Shown here piece by piece: positions 55,830 through 64,000 of a stretch of 64,000 nucleotides of DNA. The first letter of the stretch is position 1, and each line of letters opens with the position of its first letter. The stretch comes from Bacteroidales bacterium (GTDB lineage Bacteria; Bacteroidota; Bacteroidia; Bacteroidales; JAADGE01). The stretch spans positions 1 to 64,000 of the forward strand of contig JAKISF010000003.1 in NCBI GenBank assembly GCA_021648725.1. The letters run 5' to 3'. The translations under genes and the position numbers were made by a program. Under the pieces are notes generated by a model. It was not told the origin of the DNA and did not search any database. It worked only from the letters and a program-made list of their open reading frames with translations.

Positions 55830-57035
55830 TTAGTCAAAAAATTTATCCATTGCATCGTCAAGGTCTTGGTTGACAATTTTTGCATAGACTTGTGTTGTTT
55901 TGATTGATGAATGACCTAACAAACGTGAAACGTATTCTATACGCATTCCTTTCTTTAATGCTCTGGTTGCAAATGTGTGTCGGCTTGTATGGAAATGTAT
56001 GTTTTTATCTATCCCTGCCAATTTTGCAATTTTCTTTAAATCCGTATTTGTATATGCTGTATGTGATGAAATTGCTCTGAATAATGCACTTTCAGAATAT
56101 TCAATATCATTTTTCAGAAACGGAAAAATATAATGTTCTTTTTCTGCATCTTCTGTTTTATATTTTTTGATAATTTCTTTTGCTTTGTTCGGTAACTTTA
56201 TTGAAACTGTGGATTTTGTTTTTTTAGTTGTCATTAAGATTCTTTCACCGTCATAATCAGACCACCTTAATTGAAAAATATCTGATATTCTTAAACCTCC
56301 CGCGTAAGTAGCAAATACATATATATTCCTGTGGTGGTTTCTCATTGAGTTTTTTTCAAGTTGTAGTTCTTCAAATCTCCGGATTTCATCCTCTGTTAAA
56401 AATTCTTTTGTTGTTTTTTCTAATTTGAGTTTATATTTATGAAAAGGACTTTTTTCGTATGGTAAGATATCTTCATTAATAGCATCATTTATAACTTTTC
56501 TGATTACTTTCATATTTGAATGAATGGTATTTATTGAATTTCCTAAATTTTCAGATAAATATCTTTCATAACGTTTCAAAAATGTTACAGTCAATTCATT
56601 GAAAGTAATCTTTTTATCGCCTACATATTCGGAAAGTTTTGTGAAAACTGTTTTTGATTTTTTATAATAACTGAATTTGCCGCTTTTTTCAAGTGTGTCA
56701 ATGTATTCACTAAAATATTGCAAGAAACTATGAGGATTTGTTCCCATTATATTATCCTTAATACTTTTTGGGCTTACATATTTTGAATCTGCTTCCATTT
56801 CCAAAGCAACACCTTCCGCTTCTGCTACTTTATGAGCAATAAAATTATTCATTCTTTGTGAGTTCGGATGTGACTTTCTTACTCTTGATTGTCTTTCATT
56901 CCAATCTTTTATTAATATCTTTACACCCAAAGAAATAAATTTAGTTTTTCTGTTTTTAATAATCCGGATGTATAAAGGTGCTTCACCTTTTGAATTAATT
57001 TTGTTCTTTTTGAGAATTATTTTTACTGATGACAT
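55830..57035 (-). CDS. Tyrosine-type site-specific integrase
   Basis: A 401-residue phage-type integrase. The start at 57035 (MSSVKIILKKNKINSKGEA) is preferred over the ATG at 57086, because Bacteroidota integrases begin with this strand. An arm-binding/SAM-like N-terminal half (to about 190) precedes the catalytic domain, with Arg in GGLRISDIFQLRW, HFHTSRHTFATRA (His-x-x-Arg), LLGHSSIKTTQVYAKI (His and nucleophilic Tyr). It recombines the 23-bp tRNA-Arg att core for insertion and excision. It lies 184 bp from attR and is followed by a strong terminator. Confidence 0.93.
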   Translation of the reverse strand: MSSVKIILKKNKINSKGEAPLYIRIIKNRKTKFISLGVKILIKDWNERQSRVRKSHPNSQRMNNFIAHKVAEAEGVALEMEADSKYVSPKSIKDNIMGTNPHSFLQYFSEYIDTLEKSGKFSYYKKSKTVFTKLSEYVGDKKITFNELTVTFLKRYERYLSENLGNSINTIHSNMKVIRKVINDAINEDILPYEKSPFHKYKLKLEKTTKEFLTEDEIRRFEELQLEKNSMRNHHRNIYVFATYAGGLRISDIFQLRWSDYDGERILMTTKKTKSTVSIKLPNKAKEIIKKYKTEDAEKEHYIFPFLKNDIEYSESALFRAISSHTAYTNTDLKKIAKLAGIDKNIHFHTSRHTFATRALKKGMRIEYVSRLLGHSSIKTTQVYAKIVNQDLDDAMDKFFD

Positions 57036-57087
57036 AGCTCTTTGGATTTGTAATTTACTGGTATAAAGATAATAAAAATAATTCAAA

Positions 57088-57108
57088 GGTACAACAATTG
57101 GTACAACA
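57088..57108 (+). repeat. Right pair of GGTACAACA repeats, putative integrase arm sites
   Basis: Two copies in direct orientation 12 bp apart, followed by AATCA, mirror the pair at 27712-27731. They lie 53-73 bp upstream of the integrase start, where its promoter should be, so integrase binding could also repress its own gene. Confidence 0.55.
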
Positions 57109-57219
57109 AATCATGCTTTTTCTTGCATATATTTGCTTTTAGTTGCTTTAATTAAAGTGTTATATAGCTGATATACAAGTATAAAAAGGAAATATGAAGC
57201 AAGGAAAAGCAGAGTAATT

Positions 57220-57242
57220 AGTCCCGCCGGGGTCACTAATAT
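57220..57242 (+). repeat. attR: right copy of the 23-bp att repeat
   Basis: It is identical to the 3' end of tRNA-Arg plus 7 bases (27641-27663). No other tRNA sequence is present here, so the intact tRNA is at the left end. Confidence 0.9.
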
Positions 57243-57712
57243 GTTTTTAAAGCTCTCTAAATCTGATATTTATAGGGCTTTTGGTACAACAAATTGAGTA
57301 TCTACTCAAACATTGAATATAAAGACATAGCTCTAACAAATTAATGGATTTCCAATTTTTGGACAATCGTTAAAGGCTCTTACACTTTGTTGTTGATTTC
57401 AATTTACCCTAATTCTGCATCACTGAAATGGGGATATGTTTTTATGCGTATTCTTCTTGCAAATACAATAAATTTCTTGATAGCAGTTTAGTATAAAGCT
57501 ACTCTCAAAAAAGAATCGCAAAACATCAACATTGATTGAAATATATAAAATTATGCACAAGTAAGTCAAAAAAGTATACAGATTTATAATAAAACAGTAA
57601 TATCTTTGTAATGTAATTAAATGATTAAAATTATGAAAACTTTAGTGACAATTTTCACATTTGTTAAAATTGTAGGCAAGATGTAAATACAAAACCGATA
57701 AAAATTCTCAAA

Positions 57713-59044
57713 TTGAATAACAAAAACATATCCGAAAATTATAATAATATTTCTTGCAATAAAGCAGGTTTAATTTATTTGTCAAAATCTAAATTGCCGC
57801 GTATTGTAATTATTGGTGGTGGTTTTGCCGGTTTGTCCTTAATAGAAAGTCTGAAAAACGCAAATGTTCAAGTAGTATTAATCGATAAAAATAACTACCA
57901 TCAATTTCAACCTTTGCTCTATCAAGTTGCAACAAGCGGATTGGAACCGGATAATGTTGCATTTCCTTTCAGGAAACAAATTTCAAAATATAAAAATGTT
58001 ACTTTTAGATTAGCAGAAGTAGAAGAGGTAAATACTGAATTAAAAACAATATACACTGATAAAGGTATGCTTCAATATGATTATTTAGTGTTAGCAACAG
58101 GAACAACTACCAATTTCTTCGAAATGAAAAATGTTGAAAAAAATAGTTTAGGAATGAAAAGCATACTCGACTCTTTGAATATACGACACATGATGCTGCA
58201 AAACTTAGAACAGGCAACAATTACTTGTAACAAAACAGAACGAGATACATTAACCAATTTTGTTATTGTCGGCGGCGGACCCGCAGGAGTTGAAATGGCA
58301 GGTGCACTAGCAGAATTTAAAAAATATATTCTTCCAAAAGATTATCCTGAATATCCACCTTCAATTATGAATATTTATCTGATTGAAGGGTCTGACAGAC
58401 TAATCTCAGCTATGTCTGAAAAAGCATCTGTTAAAACACTATATTATTTAAAAGAACTAAATGTAAAAGTGCTTTTTAACGAAATAGTTACAGATTATAA
58501 CGGTGAGGTAATAATCACAAAAAGCGGGAAAGAAATTCTTGCTAAGAACTTAATCTGGACAGCAGGTGTAAAAGGGCAATTGCCAAAAGGTATTGATGAA
58601 AAGCATATTGTAGCAGGAAATCGATTAAAAACAGATCAATATCTCCAAGTTGAAAAAATAAATAATGTATTTGCAACGGGAGATGTCGCTGCTGTTATAT
58701 CAAAAGAAACACCAAAAGGACACCCGCAAGTTGCACAAGCTGCAATTCAACAAGGAAAAATTGCAGCTGTAAATATTGTAAACAGACTAAATAATAAAAA
58801 ATTAATTCCTTTTAATTACAAAGATAAAGGTTCGTTAGCAACTGTTGGTAAACGAAGAGCGGTTGCCGATTTAGGCAAATTGAAATTTGGAGGTTATATT
58901 GCTTGGCTACTATGGTCGTTTGTGCATTTAATGTCGATAAGTGGTTTTCGCAATAAATTACTTGTAGGTATTAATTGGGCTGTCAGTTATTTTAGTTATG
59001 AAAAGAGCAATCGCATTATTATTAGAAAGTATAAAGAAAATTAA
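57713..59044 (+). CDS. ndh: Type II NADH dehydrogenase (NDH-2)
   Basis: A 443-residue flavoprotein. The FAD-binding motif GGGFAG is at 35-40, the NADH-binding motif VGGGPAGVEMAG near 185, and ATGDVA near 325; the C-terminal amphipathic/hydrophobic part (GYIAWLLWSFVHLMSISGF) docks to the membrane. It passes electrons from NADH to quinone without pumping protons. The frame opens with TTG at 57713; no ATG lies between it and the FAD motif, so TTG is taken as the start, with some doubt. The YHS fusion gene begins 20 bp downstream. Confidence 0.9.
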   Translation: MNNKNISENYNNISCNKAGLIYLSKSKLPRIVIIGGGFAGLSLIESLKNANVQVVLIDKNNYHQFQPLLYQVATSGLEPDNVAFPFRKQISKYKNVTFRLAEVEEVNTELKTIYTDKGMLQYDYLVLATGTTTNFFEMKNVEKNSLGMKSILDSLNIRHMMLQNLEQATITCNKTERDTLTNFVIVGGGPAGVEMAGALAEFKKYILPKDYPEYPPSIMNIYLIEGSDRLISAMSEKASVKTLYYLKELNVKVLFNEIVTDYNGEVIITKSGKEILAKNLIWTAGVKGQLPKGIDEKHIVAGNRLKTDQYLQVEKINNVFATGDVAAVISKETPKGHPQVAQAAIQQGKIAAVNIVNRLNNKKLIPFNYKDKGSLATVGKRRAVADLGKLKFGGYIAWLLWSFVHLMSISGFRNKLLVGINWAVSYFSYEKSNRIIIRKYKEN

Positions 59045-59064
59045 TCAACAAATAATTTAAAGTT

Positions 59065-60162
59065 ATGAAAACCACAATAAAAACAGCAATCGACCCGGTT
59101 TGCAACATGGTCGTTAAAACGGAAGATTCGTTAACTCTGAAACTGAAAGATACCGATTATTACTTTTGCTCCGATGGTTGTAAACAAAAATTCGAGAGGA
59201 AAAGGTCGGATACTCCGAATGACAGTAATGAGGAATTTGATTTAATTATTATCGGAGGCGGGCCGGCCGGGTTAACAGCCGGTGTATATGCATCAATTCT
59301 GAAATTAAAAGCATTCTTGATTACCAAAGACTTAGGAGGGCAAGCCATTGACAGCACTAAAATAGAGAACTACATGGGATTCGATTTTATTACCGGTCCC
59401 GAGTTAATTCAAAAATTCCATTACCAGCTTGTTAATTCACATTATATCGACCATCTTATAGGTGAAGCGGATTTAATTGAGAAAGATGACAGCGGCGGTT
59501 TTGTTGTTACTGCATCCAACGGAAAAAAATTCAAATCGAAAACGGTACTGGTTGCACCCGGAATGAAACGAAGGACTTTAAATATTCCGGGGGAATCTAA
59601 GTTTCAACGAAAAGGAATCTTTTACGGTAGTATTCAAGACTTATCTTATCTGCAAAATAAAAATGTTGCAGTTGTCGGTGGTGGAAATTCAGCTCTGCAA
59701 TTAGTTGAAGACCTTCGTTCTATCTCAAAAAACATTTTTCTGGTTTCTGATACAATTTTAACAGGAGATGCAGTAATTATCGAACGAGTCAGAAAGTTAA
59801 AAAATGTTGAGATTTTTGAAGAACATAAGATTAATGAACTTTATGGAGGTAATTTTCTGACAGGTTTGCAAATCAGAAAACTCGGAACCGGTGCAACCAA
59901 AACATTAGCTGTTTCAGGAGCACAAATTGCTATAGGATTACGCCCAAATTCGTCTTTGGTTACCAAACTTGTAGAACTGAACAAAAAGGATGAGATAATT
60001 ATCAATTACGATTGCTCTACATCGTGCCGCGGACTGTTTGCTGCCGGCGATGCAACCAGTGTTTACGGCAAGCGAATAATAATTGCTTCGGGTGAAGGAG
60101 CAAAAGCTGTACTGGCAATAAAAAGGTTCATAATAGACAGCAATAAACTTAAGAAAATTTAA
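59065..60162 (+). CDS. YHS-domain/thioredoxin-reductase-like fusion lacking the CxxC centre
   Basis: A 365-residue protein. Residues 1-48 are a YHS metal-binding domain (DPVCNMVV, then YYFCSDGCKQKF; Cys13, Cys35, Cys39). Residues about 57-360 are a thioredoxin-reductase-like FAD/NAD(P)H fold with IIIGGGPAG, VVGGGNSALQ and AAGDAT. The redox-active CATC of thioredoxin reductase is replaced by KGIFYGSIQD, so it cannot reduce thioredoxin in the usual way. It may pass electrons to a metal or to the YHS site (inference). The HMA-AraC gene starts 6 bp after it. Confidence 0.85.
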   Translation: MKTTIKTAIDPVCNMVVKTEDSLTLKLKDTDYYFCSDGCKQKFERKRSDTPNDSNEEFDLIIIGGGPAGLTAGVYASILKLKAFLITKDLGGQAIDSTKIENYMGFDFITGPELIQKFHYQLVNSHYIDHLIGEADLIEKDDSGGFVVTASNGKKFKSKTVLVAPGMKRRTLNIPGESKFQRKGIFYGSIQDLSYLQNKNVAVVGGGNSALQLVEDLRSISKNIFLVSDTILTGDAVIIERVRKLKNVEIFEEHKINELYGGNFLTGLQIRKLGTGATKTLAVSGAQIAIGLRPNSSLVTKLVELNKKDEIIINYDCSTSCRGLFAAGDATSVYGKRIIIASGEGAKAVLAIKRFIIDSNKLKKI

Positions 60163-60168
60163 AATACA

Positions 60169-60753
60169 ATGAGCGATCTTGTCAGAAATAAATTATTGCT
60201 GCCAAACAACATCTTTATCAAAAACATGGTATGCAATCATTGCATATTGGTGGTCAGACAAATTTTCAAAAGTGCCGGGATTGAAGACGTAAATGTACAA
60301 CTCGGGAAAGTAGAAGTAGAGCACGATATTCCTGACAATGTATTCCGGCAAATTGAGGCGAATCTGAATAAAGTTGGTTTCAAAATTATGAGTAGTCAGG
60401 TTATGCAGATGGTTGAACAAATTAAAAACTTATCTGTAAATTATGTATATTTGAACCGGACCGATAGGCAAAAAATTAACTTTTCAACTTTCCTTACATC
60501 AAAAATGAATAAGGATTACAACCACTTAAGCACCCTTTTTTATTCAATCGAAAACACAACTATTGAGCATTATTTAATCAACCTTAAAATTGAACGTGTA
60601 AAAGAGCTGCTTATTTACGGAGAAATGGTTCTGAGCGAAATTGCCTGCGAAATGGGATACAGTAGCGAAGCACATCTTTCCGTACAGTTCAAAAAAAATA
60701 CCGGCTTTACACTTTCCTCTTTTAAACTTAAATTTCACCTGCAAAAAACATAA
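60169..60753 (+). CDS. HMA-domain AraC-type regulator
   Basis: A 194-residue fusion. Residues about 12-85 are a heavy-metal-associated domain with the metal site NMVCNHC (Cys22, Cys25). Residues about 95-190 are an AraC helix-turn-helix domain (LSEIACEMGYSSEAHLSVQFKKNTG). It is probably a copper or other thiophilic-metal sensor that activates transcription, most simply of this same operon. AraC proteins with an HMA front are found in Bacteroidota, often with copper-handling genes. No P-type ATPase is in the window. Confidence 0.85.
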   Translation: MSDLVRNKLLLPNNIFIKNMVCNHCILVVRQIFKSAGIEDVNVQLGKVEVEHDIPDNVFRQIEANLNKVGFKIMSSQVMQMVEQIKNLSVNYVYLNRTDRQKINFSTFLTSKMNKDYNHLSTLFYSIENTTIEHYLINLKIERVKELLIYGEMVLSEIACEMGYSSEAHLSVQFKKNTGFTLSSFKLKFHLQKT

Positions 60754-60917
60754 TATAACAATAAAATCAACAACATCCATACCCTTTCAAAATTTCATTG
60801 TCACTTGCAATGTTTTCCGATAAAGATGAATCCTCCGGTTGCAAAGTTTGTAACTTCGATTTATTATAACAATAGCTTTCAGTTGCTTCTGCTTATTTAA
60901 GTTTACAATTTCGATTA

Positions 60918-61691
60918 TTACCAATTAATTTCTTTTTTTAAAAGAAATGCATCAATACCTTTTTTGCAATCGTCTGTTTCTCTTGATTTTGCATTTGCTT
61001 CTGCTGCCAAGTTTAAAGCTTCTTCATAACCAAAACTTTGAATTTTGGCAATAAGTTGTTTAGTAATTCTTAAAGAGTCGGCAGAAGTTTTGTCAATAAG
61101 GTTTTGAGCAAATTTGTCAACTGCATTTTGAATCTCTTTTTTTTCTTCTATAAAATTAAAAATATTCATATCTGCCGCTTCTTGTGCCGAAATAATTTTG
61201 CCGGTAAGAAGCAGTTCTTTTGATTTTGCTTCTCCTATTTTTCGTATTAAAAATACACTTACAATTGCCGGAACAAAACCTATATTTACTTCCGTATAAC
61301 CATATTTTGCTTCCGGAACTGAAAAAATAAAATCACAAACAGTTGCTAAGCCTGCACCGCCTGCAATAGCATGCCCTTCGACCTGTGCAATAAAGATTTT
61401 TTCTGAAGTGTAAATCATTTTATATAATTCCATCAAATTATTGGAATCTTGCAAATTTTCTTCATAAGAAAAGTTTTGTAATTTTTGGAGATACCCTAAA
61501 TCGGCACCGGCACAAAAAGCTTTGCCTTCGGCTTTTAAAACAATAACTTTTATATTCGCATCATCTTCGGCAAGTTTGATGCTTTGTTTTAATTCATTAA
61601 CTAATTTTTCATTAAGGGCATTTCTTTTTTCAGGACGGTTTAAAGTTATATAAACTATTCTGTTTTTATGTTCGTACTTAATGTATTGCAT
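60918..61691 (-). CDS. Enoyl-CoA hydratase/isomerase (crotonase family)
   Basis: A 257-residue crotonase-fold enzyme. FCAGADLGYLQ and GHAIAGGAGLATVCDF form the oxyanion hole, and GYTEVNIGFVPA carries the catalytic Glu. Members hydrate or isomerise acyl-CoA; the substrate could be crotonyl-CoA, methylglutaconyl-CoA or similar. It begins 2 bp after the flippase gene on the same strand, an odd partner, so co-transcription does not imply shared function. Confidence 0.9.
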   Translation of the reverse strand: MQYIKYEHKNRIVYITLNRPEKRNALNEKLVNELKQSIKLAEDDANIKVIVLKAEGKAFCAGADLGYLQKLQNFSYEENLQDSNNLMELYKMIYTSEKIFIAQVEGHAIAGGAGLATVCDFIFSVPEAKYGYTEVNIGFVPAIVSVFLIRKIGEAKSKELLLTGKIISAQEAADMNIFNFIEEKKEIQNAVDKFAQNLIDKTSADSLRITKQLIAKIQSFGYEEALNLAAEANAKSRETDDCKKGIDAFLLKKEINW

Positions 61692-61693
61692 CT

Positions 61694-63133
61694 TTATGTT
61701 TTATCGTATTTAATAATTTTATATAAAGTTTTTAAATCAATCAACTTGAAAGTGAAAGCACTTAAAATACCTATTACCAGGGTTGTTGCAAGTGCAATCG
61801 GACGACTTATAATATATTCATTAGAAATATATGCAGTTAAAATAATCCAAGCCGTAAAAGCAATTATTGAGAGAATTATTTTATATCCGGGTTTAAAACC
61901 GAAAACTTTATGGGCAATATAAACTTGCATTGTTGCCGTCAGGGCTTGTGTTATAAGACTTGCGAGTGCTGCACCGTAAGCTTCCATTTTCGGAATAAGA
62001 AGAAAGTTTAAAAGCAAATTTAGAATTACGCCTATTCCTGCCATAATATTTAATTCTTTTAAATTTCCGTTTGCAGTTAATAATGTACCGAAAATATATG
62101 ATACAGCAATAGGAATAAACCCGAGAATTAATATTCCGAAAACTTTTCCCGACTCCTTAATGTGTTCATTATATAAAACATAAACAATGTCATTTTTATA
62201 AAAGAAAAGATTTATTGCAATTATTAAAGCGGGAATAACTAATAGTAAAAATGAGATTTTAACTAATCGAGTAATATTTTCTTTTTTTACTAACATTTTT
62301 GCAAACATAGGCAGCAGCAGGGTTGCGAATAACAGAGCATATTGTGATGCAGCATCCAAAATCCTGAATCCGTGAGCATATATACCAGTCTGGGTATCAC
62401 CGTCTTCCAGCAAGCGTTCAAGCATAACAGAATCTATTCTTGTGTAAGAAGTCATTAATAGTACCAAAAGAGCATAAGGATAACTTTTTCTGAGAATAGC
62501 TCTAAAAAACTGAACGTTAAAATAAAGTTTTAAGCCGATTGATTTTGCCCTTACTATTAAAAATGCAACTATTGCAGTAATAATATATGATGCAGATTGT
62601 GCATAAATTAACCAATCTACTTTAAAAATCTCTCTTTTATATAATAACAGGTAACCTACTATTAGAATCATTAATAATCTGTCGAGAACAGAAAGAATAC
62701 TGTCGGTTTTGAAGAGATGCAAACCCGAAATATTTGAACGCATATATAAAATAAGAGAAAGAAGAAATTGATTTCCTGCAAGAATAAACAAAAACTTTAT
62801 TTGTCTTTCGTTATAACCGATAAAAAATGCTCCGCCTAATATTAAAAAAACATAAAGTAGTCCTAATAAAAACTTCAGCCCAACAATGTTCGAAAAATGC
62901 TTGCTCAGAAGTTGATTATGTTGAGCAATATTTCGATTATTAAAATTCGTAATTCCGAGATCGAGAAAAATATTTAAAAGAAGTGAAAAATTAAAAAGAG
63001 CAAAATAAAAACCATATTCTGAAGCTCCGACTGTATTTTGAACCGTCATATCAATCCCGAAAATCCAAAAAGGTTTAATCAGAAGATTTAAGGAAACTAA
63101 AAAAATAAGGTTTATTATGAACTTTTTTCTCAA
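61694..63133 (-). CDS. Wzx-type polysaccharide flippase
   Basis: A 479-residue membrane protein of the MATE/polysaccharide-synthase superfamily with about 12-14 hydrophobic helices. It has the early charged segment IFGIDMTVQNTVGASEYG and the long loop GDTQTGIYAHGFRILDAASQY seen in O-antigen flippases. It flips undecaprenyl-linked oligosaccharide across the inner membrane. A GT4 glycosyltransferase is divergent, 86 bp away, which supports a surface-polysaccharide context extending past the right edge. Confidence 0.85.
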   Translation of the reverse strand: MRKKFIINLIFLVSLNLLIKPFWIFGIDMTVQNTVGASEYGFYFALFNFSLLLNIFLDLGITNFNNRNIAQHNQLLSKHFSNIVGLKFLLGLLYVFLILGGAFFIGYNERQIKFLFILAGNQFLLSLILYMRSNISGLHLFKTDSILSVLDRLLMILIVGYLLLYKREIFKVDWLIYAQSASYIITAIVAFLIVRAKSIGLKLYFNVQFFRAILRKSYPYALLVLLMTSYTRIDSVMLERLLEDGDTQTGIYAHGFRILDAASQYALLFATLLLPMFAKMLVKKENITRLVKISFLLLVIPALIIAINLFFYKNDIVYVLYNEHIKESGKVFGILILGFIPIAVSYIFGTLLTANGNLKELNIMAGIGVILNLLLNFLLIPKMEAYGAALASLITQALTATMQVYIAHKVFGFKPGYKIILSIIAFTAWIILTAYISNEYIISRPIALATTLVIGILSAFTFKLIDLKTLYKIIKYDKT

Positions 63134-63219
63134 ATCTGAAAATATTTACAAAATTAATGAACAAAAATAGTAATAATTTGACGCCTGTTTTTAATTTTGA
63201 ATAATATTTAATATATAAT

Positions 63220-64000
63220 ATGAAAATTGCCGTTAATACGCGTTTGCTTATTGAAAATAAATTAGACGGAATTGGTTGGTTTACATACGAAACTCTGAAA
63301 AGAATTACAAAAAGCCATCCTGAACATGAGTTCTTTTTTCTTTTTGACCGAAAATATTCCGATAAGTTCATTTTTTCCGACAATGTTACTCCCATTGTTA
63401 TAAATCCGCCTGCACGTCATCCGGTTTTGTGGTATTTCTGGTTTGAGTTTTCAGTTAAAAAAATATTAAAAAAAATAAAAGCTGATTTATTTATTTCTCC
63501 CGACGGATATCTTTCATTATCTTCAACTGTCAGGCAAATCTCTGTCATTCATGACATTAACTTTGTGCATCGTCCGCAGGATTTACCTTTTTTAACTCGA
63601 AAATATTACAATTATTTTTTTCCGAAATTTGCAAAAAAAGCATATAAAATAGCAACGGTTTCTGAATATTCAAAACAAGATATTATCCGGCAATATAACA
63701 TTCCGAACAATAAGATTAAAGTTGTTTATAATGGGTGCAACGAAATGTATGCTCCTGTTTCGGAAGATATAAAGCAAAAAACAAAGCAAAAATATTCCGA
63801 CGGAAAAAATTATTTTATATTCATCGGAACTTTGCATCCCAGAAAAAATATTGCACGATTATTTAAGGCTTTCGAAAAATTTAAAAGTGAAACAGATTCA
63901 GATTTTAAACTTGTAATAGTCGGGACAAAAATGTTTATGACTAAAGATATTGAACAGGCTTTTGCTGATTCAAACTTTAAAAATGATATAATTTTTACCG
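63220..64000 (+). CDS. Glycosyltransferase family 4, partial (runs off the window)
   Basis: An open frame from the ATG at 63220 to the edge, 260 codons so far. It starts MKIAVNTRLLIENKLDGIGW. SVIHDINFVHRPQ and ATVSEYSKQDI are typical of the GT-B N-terminal domain, and YFIFIGTLHPRKNIARLFKA begins the nucleotide-sugar-binding C-terminal domain. It transfers a sugar in polysaccharide assembly. The 3' end is outside the window. Confidence 0.9.
   Translation, partial: MKIAVNTRLLIENKLDGIGWFTYETLKRITKSHPEHEFFFLFDRKYSDKFIFSDNVTPIVINPPARHPVLWYFWFEFSVKKILKKIKADLFISPDGYLSLSSTVRQISVIHDINFVHRPQDLPFLTRKYYNYFFPKFAKKAYKIATVSEYSKQDIIRQYNIPNNKIKVVYNGCNEMYAPVSEDIKQKTKQKYSDGKNYFIFIGTLHPRKNIARLFKAFEKFKSETDSDFKLVIVGTKMFMTKDIEQAFADSNFKNDIIFT

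Larger units (their letters stand above)
27641..57242. mobile_element. Integrated defence island of about 29.6 kb in tRNA-Arg
   Basis: Two identical 23-bp sequences, one at the 3' end of tRNA-Arg (27641-27663) and one at 57220-57242, bound the segment. A tyrosine recombinase lies next to the right end, reading inward. Inside are one maintenance block (integrase, unknown protein, HTH_17, Toprim/DUF3987 protein) and a run of defence genes on one strand: nuclease-TPR, viperin, YegP, Argonaute, HsdM/S/R, XRE-ImmA, PIN, YgjP, RhuM, McrBC, GIY-YIG. No relaxase, type IV secretion or structural phage genes are seen. Such elements move by site-specific recombination and may depend on a helper phage or conjugative element (inference). 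Confidence 0.9.
57036..57712. other. 677-bp region with arm sites, attR and a possible integration scar
   Basis: It has no gene. It holds two GGTACAACA copies (57088-57096, 57100-57108), attR (57220-57242), a hairpin with T-rich end (57250-57282), a third GGTACAACA outside attR (57283-57291), and AT-rich DNA to the NDH-2 start. On the minus strand near 57405-57500 about 28 codons read without stop (ending ...YPHFSDAELG), perhaps the tail of a decayed gene. A TATCTTTG -7 element at 57601-57608 could serve the next operon. Confidence 0.5.

Noticed and set aside
27641-57242. CRISPR array or cas genes, retron or DGR reverse transcriptase in the island
   Set aside because: I found no regularly spaced repeat-spacer array, no Cas-like protein and no reverse-transcriptase motif.
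57405-57500. Minus-strand fragment ending YPHFSDAELG as part of a transposase
   Set aside because: Only about 28 codons are open and I cannot match them to a family, so I list it only as a possible gene tail.

Overview
The window is AT-rich DNA from a member of the Bacteroidota. The evidence is a TonB-receptor-like outer-membrane protein with a carboxypeptidase-regulatory domain, a PorE-like OmpA protein, the short RpoD of this phylum, YfiR/SpoIIE signalling proteins, starts without Shine-Dalgarno sequences, and promoters of the form TTTG-N19-TAnnTTTG (clearest at 27541-27571 and 27796-27826). The genus cannot be told from the sequence.

Left chromosomal arm (1-27640): a MaoC dehydratase and glutaminyl-tRNA synthetase face away from folB-cysS. 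Then come an outer-membrane barrel protein, an S9 peptidase, a YfiR-PAS-SpoIIE phosphatase with a frameshifted paralogue, a PAP2 phosphatase, an HPt/zinc-ribbon pair, a TPR protein with a PorE-like OmpA protein, a class III CoA-transferase, a CapA-like lipoprotein, an amidase, a UraA-type permease, an HExxH protein, two tandem DUF1289 mini-proteins, the primary sigma factor, leuS and tRNA-Arg(UCG).

Integrated island (27641-57242, about 29.6 kb): it lies between two identical 23-bp copies of the tRNA-Arg 3' end and carries a tyrosine integrase at the far end. The integrase side holds a maintenance module: an unknown protein, an HTH_17 protein and a Toprim/DUF3987 primase-helicase. No relaxase, conjugation or capsid genes are visible. 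The cargo is almost entirely defence-like and on the minus strand: a PD-(D/E)XK/TPR protein followed by a prokaryotic viperin; a YegP protein; a long Argonaute lacking catalytic residues, 21 bp upstream of an oversized type I HsdM; HsdS; an XRE-ImmA/PIN pair with its own operator-like promoter; HsdR; a YgjP-like metallopeptidase; a RhuM protein; McrB with an EVE-like N-terminus; McrC; a small HTH protein; and a GIY-YIG nuclease. At the tRNA end lie an abundant but uncharacterised Bacteroidota protein with its own promoter and terminator, and 1.1 kb of gene-free DNA with a long imperfect palindrome, a G/T-rich zone with five copies of TGCGGTTG, and an attC-like hairpin.

Right chromosomal arm (57243-64000): an NDH-2 NADH dehydrogenase, a YHS/thioredoxin-reductase-like fusion lacking the CxxC centre, and an HMA-AraC regulator form a likely metal or redox operon. 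They are followed by a crotonase, a Wzx-type flippase and the start of a GT4 glycosyltransferase.

The best candidates for undescribed biology are the Argonaute/type I restriction operon, the nuclease-TPR/viperin pair, and the repeat-rich non-coding zone.
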